Below are positions 50,321 to 58,873 of a DNA stretch of 64,000 nucleotides, one piece after another. Made by a program: the position numbers and the translations under genes. Each line of letters opens with the position of its first letter. Position 1 is the stretch's first letter. Source of the DNA: Hymenobacter metallicola (GTDB lineage: Bacteria; Bacteroidota; Bacteroidia; Cytophagales; Hymenobacteraceae); assembly GCF_004745645.1 (NCBI RefSeq), contig NZ_SRMB01000005.1, positions 62,001-126,000 of the forward strand, given 5' to 3'. The notes under the pieces were generated by a model that worked only from the letters and a program-made list of their open reading frames with translations, searched no databases and was not told the origin of the DNA.

Positions 50321-51973
50321 ATGACTACTTTCACTTCCTCTTCCGCGGGCTGGCCGGCCGCTCCTGCCGCCAAGGCCGCTCCTTTCCCGCTAACAAACCT
50401 GCAAAAGCTTCTGCTACCGGTCGGCGCCGTCCTGTTCGATGTGCTGTTCTGGCAGGAGCGGGCTGCCCTGAGCATGCTGCTCTACACGGCTTTTGTGGTG
50501 GGCGGCGTGCTGGCGGGCTTGCCCCGGCACGCGGCAGCCTGGCGCTCGGGCTACTTCTGGCTGACGCTGGCCGGAACCGGTATCAGTGCCGTGATGGTGG
50601 CTGTCTACAGCTCGGCGGCCGCGCAGCTGAGCTGCGTGGTGTCGTTGGCGGCGTGGCTGGGTTACGTCAATCAAAGTCACCTGAAGCTGGTGGGCTACGC
50701 CGTGCTGACCAGCCTGGTAAACCTGTTCCCGGCCATCGAGCGGGTCGGGCAGCTGGTTCGGTTTCCGGCCAATGTGAGTGGGCGGGCCAGCCGGCTGTGG
50801 TACTACGGGCGGCTGCTGGGCGTACCGCTGGCGGCGCTGCTGCTGTTTCACTGCCTGTTTGTGGTAGCGAATCCCCAATACAGCTATTTCAGCGGCCGGG
50901 TGCTGGAGTTGCTCGGGCAAGCGTTGGACTTGCTCTTTGCCCGGCTGTCGGTGCCGCATTTGTTGTTTTTTGTTCTGGGGCTGTTGCTGACCGCCGGCGC
51001 CGTCTTCCTTATTCCGGTGCATTACTTTGCCGATCAGGAGTCGCGCTTTGGGGAGGTTGTGCGCCGTAGCCGCGACCGGGTGGCCTCCTTTGCCGTGCGC
51101 CGCCCCGATTTCCGCCCCGCCGCTTTCCGCACCCTCGACCTGCGCAAGGAATACCTGATGGCGCTGAGTCTGATTGGGCTCGTCAACGTGCTGTTGCTGG
51201 TCGTAAACGTCATCGACATCCGCTGGATCTGGTTTGGCTTCGTTCCTACCAGAGACTTCGACCTGACCCAGTTTGTGCACGAGGGTACCTACGTGCTGAT
51301 TTTCAGTATCCTGGTGGCTATGGGCATTGTGCTGTGGTTTTTCCGGCGCAACCTGAACTTCTACCAGCCCGGCTTGCCGGTGCTGCGCTGGGGCGCCACG
51401 GTGTGGGTGCTGCAAAACGCGGTACTGGCCGTGTCGGTGGGCTTGCGCAATTACTACTACATCCAGTACACGGGCCTGGCCTACAAGCGCATCGGGGTGT
51501 ACGGCTTCCTGCTGCTAACCTTTTTCGGGCTGGCTACCGTGCTGCTCAAAGTGTGGCAGCGCCGCTCGGCCTACGCTTTGGTGCGACTCAATGCCCTGGC
51601 CGTGTACACCGTGATGGTACTGCTGGCCTGCGGCAACTGGGAAATCTGGATTGCGCGCTACAACCTGCAACCCCGCTTCCGGGAAATCGACTACGGCTTC
51701 CTGCTCGACATGCCCGACCGGGTGCTGCCCGAGCTGGCCGCCCACGCGGCTACGCTCGGCCGGCAGACGCTGATTCGTGAGGATGGCTACAACCACTGGG
51801 CGCCCTGGCCCCAGGAGGAGGCCCGCCAGGCTCTGCAGGCCCGCATCCGCAGCTTTCGGGCCCAGCAGGCCCAGCGTCACTGGCCCAGCCTTTCCTGGGC
51901 CGACTACCAGGCAGCCCGTTACTTCGATGCTCATCCTTTACCCGCCCTTGGCCATGTTACAGTTCGCCCTTAG
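50321..51973 (+). CDS. DUF4173 family membrane protein
   Basis: 550 residues from ATG 50321 (MTTFTSSSAGW); upstream in-frame start lies in the operator. About eleven membrane helices. The DUF4173 hallmarks include LVGYAVLTSLVNLFPAIERVGQ, LVNVLLLVVNVIDIRWIWFGF, DFDLTQFVHEGTYVLIFSIL, YIQYTGLAYKRIGVYGFLLL and the NWEIWIARYNLQ segment, then a cytoplasmic or periplasmic C-terminus. Family function is unknown. It is the main gene of a unit with at least four small membrane proteins behind it and operator site 3 in front. Confidence 0.92.
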   Translation: MTTFTSSSAGWPAAPAAKAAPFPLTNLQKLLLPVGAVLFDVLFWQERAALSMLLYTAFVVGGVLAGLPRHAAAWRSGYFWLTLAGTGISAVMVAVYSSAAAQLSCVVSLAAWLGYVNQSHLKLVGYAVLTSLVNLFPAIERVGQLVRFPANVSGRASRLWYYGRLLGVPLAALLLFHCLFVVANPQYSYFSGRVLELLGQALDLLFARLSVPHLLFFVLGLLLTAGAVFLIPVHYFADQESRFGEVVRRSRDRVASFAVRRPDFRPAAFRTLDLRKEYLMALSLIGLVNVLLLVVNVIDIRWIWFGFVPTRDFDLTQFVHEGTYVLIFSILVAMGIVLWFFRRNLNFYQPGLPVLRWGATVWVLQNAVLAVSVGLRNYYYIQYTGLAYKRIGVYGFLLLTFFGLATVLLKVWQRRSAYALVRLNALAVYTVMVLLACGNWEIWIARYNLQPRFREIDYGFLLDMPDRVLPELAAHAATLGRQTLIREDGYNHWAPWPQEEARQALQARIRSFRAQQAQRHWPSLSWADYQAARYFDAHPLPALGHVTVRP

Positions 51974-52190
51974 TCTGCTGATGATTCTGCTGTGCGCGGG
52001 CGGTATTGTGGCGCTGGCCCAGGTCCTGGCCTGGCAGGAGCAGGCCGCCTCGCCCGACGTCCGCCGCCACCGCCTGCTCTGGCTGGTGCTGCCGGTGGCC
52101 GGCACCGTGCTGGCTCTTATGCTCGGGGCCGTGTTCTTGCTGATGACCATTTGGTCGCCCCAAAGCGCTGATATTCTGGCCAGCCTGTAG
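51954..52190 (+). CDS. Small two-helix membrane protein
   Basis: 78 residues from MLQFALSLLMILLC at 51954, overlapping the DUF4173 end by 20 bp; an ATG at 51927 is possible. Two helices (about 2-22, 43-65) with a polar loop (QEQAASPDVRRHRL). Translational coupling with DUF4173 is likely. Unknown family. Confidence 0.7.
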   Translation: MLQFALSLLMILLCAGGIVALAQVLAWQEQAASPDVRRHRLLWLVLPVAGTVLALMLGAVFLLMTIWSPQSADILASL

Positions 52191-52201
52191 CCAATTTTTC
52201 C

Positions 52202-52462
52202 ATGCCGTCTACCAACTTATGTATGGACCTCACTTCCCCGACTCCCGGCCTGAACCAGTACCAGCGGCTGGCCCGCCAAGTCATTGCGCAGGCCACAATT
52301 TCCCTGCTGATTCCGGTGCTTTGGCAGCTGTATGGCACCGACAAGCCTGAGTTGACTTTGGAACAGCTGGCTCAGCTGCCCGCGGGTAGCCTAGGCCGGG
52401 GCATTGCCCAGGTGCCGCCGCTGCGTTCTACAATTGGTTTTTACGAAGCGCAGGAAGTATGA
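52202..52462 (+). CDS. Small protein of unknown function
   Basis: 86 residues, MPSTNLCMDLTSPTPGLNQY, then IAQATISLLIPVLWQLYG and LTLEQLAQLPAGSLGRGIAQ. The last stretch resembles the start of Coq4-like proteins, a weak impression only. Gap to the previous gene 11 bp; its end overlaps the next start by ATGA (52459-52462). No membrane helix. Real by context (operon with tight spacing). Confidence 0.65.
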   Translation: MPSTNLCMDLTSPTPGLNQYQRLARQVIAQATISLLIPVLWQLYGTDKPELTLEQLAQLPAGSLGRGIAQVPPLRSTIGFYEAQEV

Positions 52463-52839
52463 AGACCTTGGACAATCGGCTGACGCCCGTGGCTTCGGCC
52501 GGCCCCAGTCTGGGCGTGCTCATCAGCGTCGTGGCCGGGCTCTGGTTCTGGCTGCAGCTGCCCGACTGGTACCACGCCGGCCACGCCGAAGCTGCCGGGT
52601 GGCTAACCAGGCTGGTGTATAATACCTGGACTGCCCTGGGCCTAATTGTAGCGGCCAACGTGGCGGTGGCCCGCTACACCACCGCGCCGATGTGGCGGCT
52701 GGGGCACTGCCCCGCGCTGCAGGGCATGCAGGGGGCCTTTGTCTTTGTGCTGGGCCTGCTGTTTCACCTGCTGGCCGGGAGCTTCGGCGTGGTGCTGCTC
52801 TGGCTCGGCGCAGCCGATGCTACAATGCTGAACGGGTAG
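52459..52839 (+). CDS. Membrane protein of the DUF4173 unit
   Basis: 126 residues starting in an ATGA overlap with the previous gene. Three membrane helices (about 17-35, 58-75, 94-115) with WHL and GHCPALQGMQ segments. No family recognised. Probably coupled translation. Confidence 0.72.
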   Translation: MKTLDNRLTPVASAGPSLGVLISVVAGLWFWLQLPDWYHAGHAEAAGWLTRLVYNTWTALGLIVAANVAVARYTTAPMWRLGHCPALQGMQGAFVFVLGLLFHLLAGSFGVVLLWLGAADATMLNG

Positions 52840-52849
52840 CTGCTGGACC

Positions 52850-53179
52850 ATGGAAAACCTGTTGTACTGTATCCGGCTCGTGTTGCAGGTGGCTCCTCCG
52901 TTGCTGTGGTGGACGGTGGGCGTGCTGGTTTTTAGTTTACTCAACGTAGAACTGGCTTGGGAGCTGTGGCCGCATACCCCGCTGGCTCAGCCGTTCTTTA
53001 CCGGGCTGGCCGTGGGCTGCGTGCTCCTGCTACCCTGGATTGCCGTGTATTTGACCTGGCAGTTGGCGGAGGTAGTGCAGAGCTTCTTCTGGAAAACCAT
53101 CTGGCGGTTTGCCTCGGTGGCGGCATTTGGAGGCGGACTGCTCTTCTTGTTCGGTGCCCTCATCTTCTTATGGGAGTAA
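52850..53179 (+). CDS. Membrane protein closing the DUF4173 unit
   Basis: 109 residues with three membrane helices (about 15-33, 46-66, 82-105); ends in FLWE. 10 bp after the previous gene. No family recognised. Confidence 0.72.
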   Translation: MENLLYCIRLVLQVAPPLLWWTVGVLVFSLLNVELAWELWPHTPLAQPFFTGLAVGCVLLLPWIAVYLTWQLAEVVQSFFWKTIWRFASVAAFGGGLLFLFGALIFLWE

Positions 53180-53556
53180 GCAGCGGCCTTACTCCCCGGC
53201 TCTTTCTAGCGACTCAGAAACCTCAGCCGCCCGGCTCACGCTGCCAATGTACCCAGCGGCTGAAACAGGAAAGGTGGTATCTATACTTGGTGCGGTATAC
53301 AGTAGGCGCAAGGCGCAGTAATAGCTAGTGTTTTATCCTTAAACGCCCCGGCTGCTGCGGCCGGGGCGTTGCTATGCTTAGCGGGTAGAGCTCTTGGGGT
53401 AAGAATACTGGCGCTGCTTGGCGGCAAAGCACCTTGCTACCACGGCGGGTAGCCCGGCCAGACAGGCGCCCAACTACTAGCTACTGCGGTTGGGGTACGC
53501 TCTCAACAAAGCCTCGTTTTCACTAGCTTACGGCCTTTCCCACCCAACCTTGTACT
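53180..53556. other. Intergenic region
   Basis: About 377 bp between the DUF4173 unit and the next gene. Contains the hairpin at 53342-53370. Short open frames in it are not gene-like. I see no other feature. Confidence 0.55.
53342..53370. terminator. GC-rich hairpin, possible terminator of the DUF4173 unit
   Basis: 10-bp stem AACGCCCCGG/CCGGGGCGTT extended by a C-G pair; no T-run follows, so it may be Rho-assisted or a processing site. Confidence 0.5.
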
Positions 53557-53946
53557 ATGGCCCGTACCGCGCTGCTCGTTCTCCTGTTGCTCGCTTTGGT
53601 TATTGAGTTGGGGCTCACCGTGGGCGGGTTTGCCGCCCCGGAGGTGCTATTGGCTAAGTTTGGGGTAGGGGCTACCCCCGATACCCGGTTCATGGCTTAC
53701 GCCCTGGCCTGGCTGCTGCTGTTTGTATCGGTAGTCGACGCCGCGGCTCTGTGGCAGGTCTGGCGCCGGCAGCCGCACTACGCTACGCTCTGTTACGTAT
53801 TAGGCTTCTGGTGGATGGGCATCGGGCTCGGGCTTTATCTAAACTACCACCGGCTCGACAACCTGCTGCTCGACACGGGCAAGGGCCTGTTGATCGTGCT
53901 GGCTACCTGGCAAAGTCGCCGTAATTCGTTGGTTATGGCTACTTAG
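53557..53946 (+). CDS. Four-helix membrane protein, unknown function
   Basis: 129 residues with four hydrophobic helices (about 4-25, 45-63, 74-93, 100-118). Polar stretches between are short (PDTRFMAY, WRRQPHY, YHRLDN). No family recognised. Single gene; followed by the PBP gene after 114 bp. Confidence 0.78.
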   Translation: MARTALLVLLLLALVIELGLTVGGFAAPEVLLAKFGVGATPDTRFMAYALAWLLLFVSVVDAAALWQVWRRQPHYATLCYVLGFWWMGIGLGLYLNYHRLDNLLLDTGKGLLIVLATWQSRRNSLVMAT

Positions 53947-54003
53947 CCGGGTAAATACCCCGGTCGGAGCAACTCCGACGCTTACGGGGCCGCGCCTAAC
54001 TGG

Positions 54004-54011
54004 TATATTTG
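54004..54011 (+). promoter_or_regulatory. Candidate -7 element of the penicillin-binding protein gene
   Basis: TATATTTG, exact TAnnTTTG, 50 nt upstream of the ATG at 54061. It places the transcription start near 54018, before the in-frame ATG at 54031, so both ATGs remain possible; 54061 has the better N-terminus. Confidence 0.45.
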
Positions 54012-54060
54012 CACTTCAGTTGCCAGGAGCTTGGCCTCCTGCTGCCTCTATCCGTCCCGA

Positions 54061-56433
54061 ATGTCCGCTTCCGAACAACCGAATACAACCGCCGCTTCCC
54101 GCCCCCCGCGCCGTTGGCCCAACATCGTGTCGCGCACAGTCTGGGGGTTATTCGTCGTGGGCGTCGGCATTTTTCTGCTGTATCCAATTCTGGTCAAGAG
54201 CAACTTCCTGTTTTTGTTCGGCAAGTCGCCGGGCCTGGAGGATCTGGAAAACCCGCGGGTAGAGCAGGCCTCGGAGCTCTACACGGCCGATGGGGTACTG
54301 ATCGGTAAGTATTTCCGCGAAAACCGCTCCCCGGTTCCTTTCAACCAGATTTCGCCCCTGCTCGTCAAGGCCCTTGTTGCCACCGAAGACATTCGCTATT
54401 ACGAGCATTCCGGCATCGACCTGACGGCTCTGGCCCGGGCCGTGGCCGGGGGCGGCCGCAACGGCGGCGGCTCAACGCTAACCCAGCAGCTGGCCAAGAA
54501 CCTCTACAAAACCCGGCGCGGCGAGCGGGGCCTGCTCGGGCATATTCCCGTGGTCAGCACCATTATCAGCAAGACCAAGGAGTGGCTCACGGCCGTGGAG
54601 CTGGAAAAGCGCTACACCAAAGAGGAAATTCTGCGGATGTACCTCAATACCGTTGAATACGGCTCCCAGGCCTTTGGCATCAAGGTCGCGGCCAAAACCT
54701 TCTTCAATACGTCTCCCGACAGTCTGAAGCCCGAACAGGCGGCCATGCTGGTAGGGATGGTCAACAACCCGACGGCCTTCAACCCCAAGTTTCACCCCGA
54801 AGCCGCCCTGAAGCGCCGCAACGTGGTGCTCTCGCGCATGAAGCAGGCCAGCATCCTGCCGGCGGCCAAAATCGACTCGCTCCAGCAGCTGCCCATTGTG
54901 TTGCAATACCGGGTTGAGAAGCACATCGACGGGCCCGATACCTATTTCCGGGGCGCTGTGAGCCAGTACGTGAACAAGTGGTGTGAGGCCAACGGCTACG
55001 ATATGTACCGCGACGGGCTGAAAATCTATACCACCATCGACTCGCGGATGCAGGCGCACGCCGAGGATGCCGTCCAGGACCGCATGAAAAAGCTGCAGCA
55101 GCAGTTCGACCGGTTCTGGCGCAACCGCGGCGGCAACCCCTGGGTGGATGATGAAGGCAAGGAAATTCCGGGCTTTATCGAAACCCAGATCAAGCGCACC
55201 GAGCTCTACAAGGAGCTGGCGGCCCGCTACCAAGGCCAGCCCGCCCGCCTCGACTCCGCCCTGCACGCCAAGCGCCCCATGAAGGTCTTTACCTGGAAAG
55301 GCGACGGCGACACCACGCTGGTGCTTTCACCCCTCGATTCGCTGGCTTACTATAAGCACTTCCTGCACGCGGGCATGATGACCATGGACCCGTTCACGGG
55401 GCATGTGAAAGCCTGGGTGGGGGGCATTAATTTCCGCTTCTTCAAGTACGACCACGTCAAGCAGGGCCGTCGCCAGGCCGGCTCCACCTTCAAGCCTTTC
55501 GTGTACCTGACGGCCCTCGACAACGGCTACACGCCCTGCGACCGTATCCGCGACCAGCGTGTGACCATCAAGTACGTGGAAAACGGCAAAGACATGGAGT
55601 GGCAGCCCGACAACGTGACCCGCGAATACACCGGCATCAACATGACCCTGCGCCACGCTATGGCCCGGTCGGTGAACTCCGTTACGGCCCAGCTCACTGA
55701 GAAGGTAGGTTGGGAAAACGTAGCTAAGTATGCCCACAAAGTCGGCATTACCAGCCCGTTGCTGCCCGTGCCCAGCATTGGCCTGGGTTCCGGCGGCGAC
55801 GTGAGCGTGTATGAAATGGTGGATGCCTACAGCACGTTTGTCAATAGCGGCTTTCAGAGCGAGCCGCAGTTTATTACCCGCATCGAAGACCGCAACGGCA
55901 ACGTCATCAAGCAGTTTGACCCCAAGCAGAAGCGCGCTATTCCATCGGAAACGGCTTGGCTGATGCTTTACATGCTGCGCGGCGGCATGGACGAACCCGG
56001 GGGCACCTCCCAGGCGTTGTGGGAATACGACCTCTGGAAAAAAGACAATCAGATTGGGGGCAAAACCGGCACCACTTCCAACTATTCCGACGGTTGGTAT
56101 ATGGGTGTTACCAAGGACTTGGTAACGGGGGTGTGGGTAGGCGGCGAAGACCGGAGTATTCACTTCTACGGCTCCCAGCAGGGGGAAGGCGGCCGGATGG
56201 CTCTTCCCATCTTTGGTACCTACATGGAGAAGCTTTACAAAGACGAAGACCTGGATATTACCATGGGCCCCTTCCCGAGGCCTGCCTCCAAAATCACCAA
56301 AAAGTACATCTGCGTTTCCGAGTCTGAGCCGCGCCGGCGCCGCGCCGAAGCCGTTGATACTATTGCCACCGATAATCTGCTGGAGCAGCTCAATACGCAG
56401 GGCGCTGCCGTACCGGATAGTATTAAACTGTAA
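54061..56433 (+). CDS. Class A penicillin-binding protein 1A-type (bifunctional)
   Basis: 790 residues from MSASEQPNT at 54061. A membrane anchor (about 25-50), a family 51 glycosyltransferase domain (about 75-270) with EDIRYYEHSGID (catalytic Glu) and GGSTLTQQLAKNLY, and a transpeptidase domain. The latter has SxxK as STFK (Ser about 475), SxN as SVNS and KTG as GGKTGTTS (about 668). It polymerises and crosslinks peptidoglycan. C-terminal tail after KYICVSESEPRRRR is basic. Length normal for Bacteroidota PBP1A. Confidence 0.97.
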   Translation: MSASEQPNTTAASRPPRRWPNIVSRTVWGLFVVGVGIFLLYPILVKSNFLFLFGKSPGLEDLENPRVEQASELYTADGVLIGKYFRENRSPVPFNQISPLLVKALVATEDIRYYEHSGIDLTALARAVAGGGRNGGGSTLTQQLAKNLYKTRRGERGLLGHIPVVSTIISKTKEWLTAVELEKRYTKEEILRMYLNTVEYGSQAFGIKVAAKTFFNTSPDSLKPEQAAMLVGMVNNPTAFNPKFHPEAALKRRNVVLSRMKQASILPAAKIDSLQQLPIVLQYRVEKHIDGPDTYFRGAVSQYVNKWCEANGYDMYRDGLKIYTTIDSRMQAHAEDAVQDRMKKLQQQFDRFWRNRGGNPWVDDEGKEIPGFIETQIKRTELYKELAARYQGQPARLDSALHAKRPMKVFTWKGDGDTTLVLSPLDSLAYYKHFLHAGMMTMDPFTGHVKAWVGGINFRFFKYDHVKQGRRQAGSTFKPFVYLTALDNGYTPCDRIRDQRVTIKYVENGKDMEWQPDNVTREYTGINMTLRHAMARSVNSVTAQLTEKVGWENVAKYAHKVGITSPLLPVPSIGLGSGGDVSVYEMVDAYSTFVNSGFQSEPQFITRIEDRNGNVIKQFDPKQKRAIPSETAWLMLYMLRGGMDEPGGTSQALWEYDLWKKDNQIGGKTGTTSNYSDGWYMGVTKDLVTGVWVGGEDRSIHFYGSQQGEGGRMALPIFGTYMEKLYKDEDLDITMGPFPRPASKITKKYICVSESEPRRRRAEAVDTIATDNLLEQLNTQGAAVPDSIKL

Positions 56434-56483
56434 GGGAGCGGACGACGGCTTAGCCCTTAACCTATTGCGTGGATCTTAACCTG

Positions 56484-57398
56484 CTATTCCTCGCCGTAGA
56501 ACGATTTCAGGGCCGGCTTCAAATCCGGATACTCAAATTGAAAGCCGGTGTTAAGCACTTTCGTGGCACTCACCCGCTGGGAAGCCAGGATAATTTCGCT
56601 CATCTCGCCTAGTACGAGCTTAAGGCCAAATGCCGGCACCTTCGGCAGCACCAACGGGCGGTGCATCACTTCGGCCAGGGCTTCGGTGAATTCCTGGTTG
56701 GTGACCGGGTTTGGGGCCACGGCATTGTAGACGCCCCGCCACTCGGGCTCTTCCAGGGCCTGCATAAAGAGGCGGCACACGTCGTCGAGGTGAATCCAGG
56801 ACATATACTGTTTGCCTGAACCCAGCGCCGCTCCGGCCATCAGCTTGATGGGGCGGGCCATAGGGGGCAACGCGCCACCTTGGGTACTCAATACTATGCC
56901 GATTCGAACGATAACCGTCCGGATACCCATATCGGTCACGGGTTGCACGGCTAGTTCCCATTGGTGGGCTACGTCAGCCAGAAAGTCGTCGGCTGGGGCC
57001 GGCGGGGTTTCCTCCGTCACGACCCGGTCGGCACTGTCGCCGTAGATACCAATAGCGGAGGCCGAGAGAAAGGTGCGCACGTGGTGGCCGCCTTTGGCCA
57101 ATTCACGCACCAGCAAGCCCGTCCCGCCCAGGCGGCTGGTCATAATGTCGCGTTTGCGCTCCTCCGTCCACTTCCCTTCCGATACGCTGGAGCCCGCCAG
57201 ATTAATGATATGGTCGGCATAACGTACGGCCGCCTCATCAATGGTACCGTGTTGGGGGTCCCACCGAAAGCTGCGGTAACGGCTCTGGCTGGGGGTGCGG
57301 CTCAGCAAGGCTACTTCGTAGCCCGCGTCAATCAGCATCTCTGCCAAGCGTGTTCCAATCAGGCCAGTGCCACCGGTAATGAGAACTTTCTGGGACAT
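56484..57398 (-). CDS. TIGR01777 family NAD(P)-binding epimerase-like protein, second copy
   Basis: 304 residues from MSQKVLITGGTG (26 codons into the frame). The Rossmann loop GGTGLIG is at 9-15; INLAGSSVSEGKW, SASAIGIYGDSADRVV and PVTNQEFTEALAEVMHRP follow and the C-terminal segment (LGEMSEIILASQRVSATKVLNTGF) marks the family. It differs from the copy at 5347-6264 and lacks the regulator next to it. Reaction unknown. It is convergent with the PBP gene. Confidence 0.92.
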   Translation of the reverse strand: MSQKVLITGGTGLIGTRLAEMLIDAGYEVALLSRTPSQSRYRSFRWDPQHGTIDEAAVRYADHIINLAGSSVSEGKWTEERKRDIMTSRLGGTGLLVRELAKGGHHVRTFLSASAIGIYGDSADRVVTEETPPAPADDFLADVAHQWELAVQPVTDMGIRTVIVRIGIVLSTQGGALPPMARPIKLMAGAALGSGKQYMSWIHLDDVCRLFMQALEEPEWRGVYNAVAPNPVTNQEFTEALAEVMHRPLVLPKVPAFGLKLVLGEMSEIILASQRVSATKVLNTGFQFEYPDLKPALKSFYGEE

Positions 57399-57509
57399 TT
57401 TCTGAGTATCCTGGCCACGGTTAGAGGTCAGGAGTTGGCGGTTGAGTAACGAAGTAAACAAGAAAGCAGGCCGCAAGCTACTATACTAATAGCGAACGAC
57501 CCGTCTTTT

Positions 57510-58187
57510 TCATTTCCCGATTAGGCGCAGAAACTCTGCCCGCAGCCCCTGATCCTCCTTAAACAAGCCGCCGTACTCGGCCGTCAGGGTGCTGCTACCC
57601 GTATCGTTTACGCCCCGGCTCATCACGCACAAGTGGTCGGCTTCGATAAGCACTGCCACGTTTTCGGTACGAAGAGAGTGTTTCAGCTCCTCCGCAATCT
57701 GGCGGGTCAGGCGTTCCTGCACCTGGGGGCGCCGGGCGTAGTACTGCACTACCCGGTTCAGCTTCGACAACCCCACCACATGCTCGCCGGGCAAGTAGGC
57801 CACGTGCGCTTTGCCCATGATGGGCACAAAGTGGTGTTCACAGCACGAAAACACGGTAATATCTTTCTCTACCAGCAGCTGGTGGTAGCCGTAGCGATTC
57901 TCAAACAGCTTCACTTCGGGCCGGTGCTTAGGGTCGAGGCCCCGGAACCATTCGTGCACGTACATCTTAGCCACCCGGCGCGGAGTCCCCTTCAGGCTGT
58001 CGTCGCTCAGGTCCAAGCCCAGCAGGTGCATGATTTCGTGGAAGTGCTCGGCAATTCCGGCAATTTTTTCCTCGTCCGATAAAGCAAAGGCATCCGGGCG
58101 GAGAGGAGTGCGCAGATCCGGCGCGAGGTGGGAGTCGGCGGGTCCAGAGCTGTGCGCGGCCGCGGCCGCTGACACGGAGTTATCCAT
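57510..58187 (-). CDS. folE: GTP cyclohydrolase I
   Basis: 225 residues. It opens the purine ring of GTP to give 7,8-dihydroneopterin triphosphate, the start of folate, queuosine and biopterin routes. The zinc site is in FSCCEHHFVPIMGKAHVAYLPG; SKLNRVVQYYARRPQVQERL and STLTAEYGGLF follow as in FolE. The first about 40 residues form an Ala/Pro-rich extension. It overlaps the queD-like gene by 8 bp, so the two are translated together. Confidence 0.97.
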   Translation of the reverse strand: MDNSVSAAAAAHSSGPADSHLAPDLRTPLRPDAFALSDEEKIAGIAEHFHEIMHLLGLDLSDDSLKGTPRRVAKMYVHEWFRGLDPKHRPEVKLFENRYGYHQLLVEKDITVFSCCEHHFVPIMGKAHVAYLPGEHVVGLSKLNRVVQYYARRPQVQERLTRQIAEELKHSLRTENVAVLIEADHLCVMSRGVNDTGSSTLTAEYGGLFKEDQGLRAEFLRLIGK

Positions 58188-58587
58188 GGTATTCTACAAA
58201 GTTGCGGTCGGTTTCATACAGCGTGACCGACAGGGCCAAGTGCGGCTCAACGTGAGCACGCAGCCGATTCCAAATCACGACAGCAATATTTTCGGCCGTA
58301 GGGTTAAGCTCGCGAAAATCCTCGGTGTCAAGATTCAGGTTTCGATGGTCAAAGGTATCCAGAATCTCGCGTTTGATGAGGTCACTCAAGCGCTTCAGGT
58401 CATATACGTAGCCCGTGGCCGGGTCGACGCTACCTGTTAGCCGTACCGTTAGCTCATAGTTATGGCCGTGGTAATGAGGGTTATTGCACTTACCAAATAC
58501 CTGCTCGTTGCGCTCCTCGCTCCAGGCGGGGTTGTGCAAGCGGTGCGCGGCATTGAAATGTTCTTTTCGGCACACGGTTACTTTCAT
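58180..58587 (-). CDS. queD: 6-carboxytetrahydropterin synthase (QueD/PTPS family)
   Basis: 135 residues from MKVTVCRKEHFNAAHRLHNP at 58587; the frame begins 22 codons earlier but this is the normal N-terminus. Zinc ligands: H in AAHRLHN, HYHGHNYELTV; Cys in KCNNPHYH; the acid-base DHRNLN (about 96-101). It converts dihydroneopterin triphosphate to carboxytetrahydropterin for queuosine (or pyruvoyl-tetrahydropterin). FolE is encoded immediately downstream with overlap, giving consecutive steps in one unit. QueD is more likely than PTPS. Confidence 0.94.
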   Translation of the reverse strand: MKVTVCRKEHFNAAHRLHNPAWSEERNEQVFGKCNNPHYHGHNYELTVRLTGSVDPATGYVYDLKRLSDLIKREILDTFDHRNLNLDTEDFRELNPTAENIAVVIWNRLRAHVEPHLALSVTLYETDRNFVEYHG

Positions 58588-58791
58588 AGGATCCTTGAAC
58601 TGGTAATACCATCTTTTGTTTTGATTTCCAACTAGATTACGCAGTTTGTGCACAAAGAAGCAGTTTTACTTAATCTGGTTTTAAGTACATGCTAGTTGAA
58701 TTTTGGTAATATTAGATAGTCACTATCCAATAAAATGAATATTCTGCAAAAAAAATCAATCACAGGTGCGTCAACATCAGGGGAGTCTGGT

Positions 58792-58799
58792 TAAATTTG
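58792..58799 (+). promoter_or_regulatory. Candidate -7 element of the coiled-coil secreted protein gene
   Basis: TAAATTTG, exact TAnnTTTG, 75 nt upstream of the ATG at 58874, in an AT-rich region. Confidence 0.45.
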
Positions 58800-58873
58800 G
58801 TGAGTTGGATTTCTATCGCCGGAGCCAACTTCACCTTTTGTAACTTCTTTTTCTCTAACTTCTTCATTTCACT

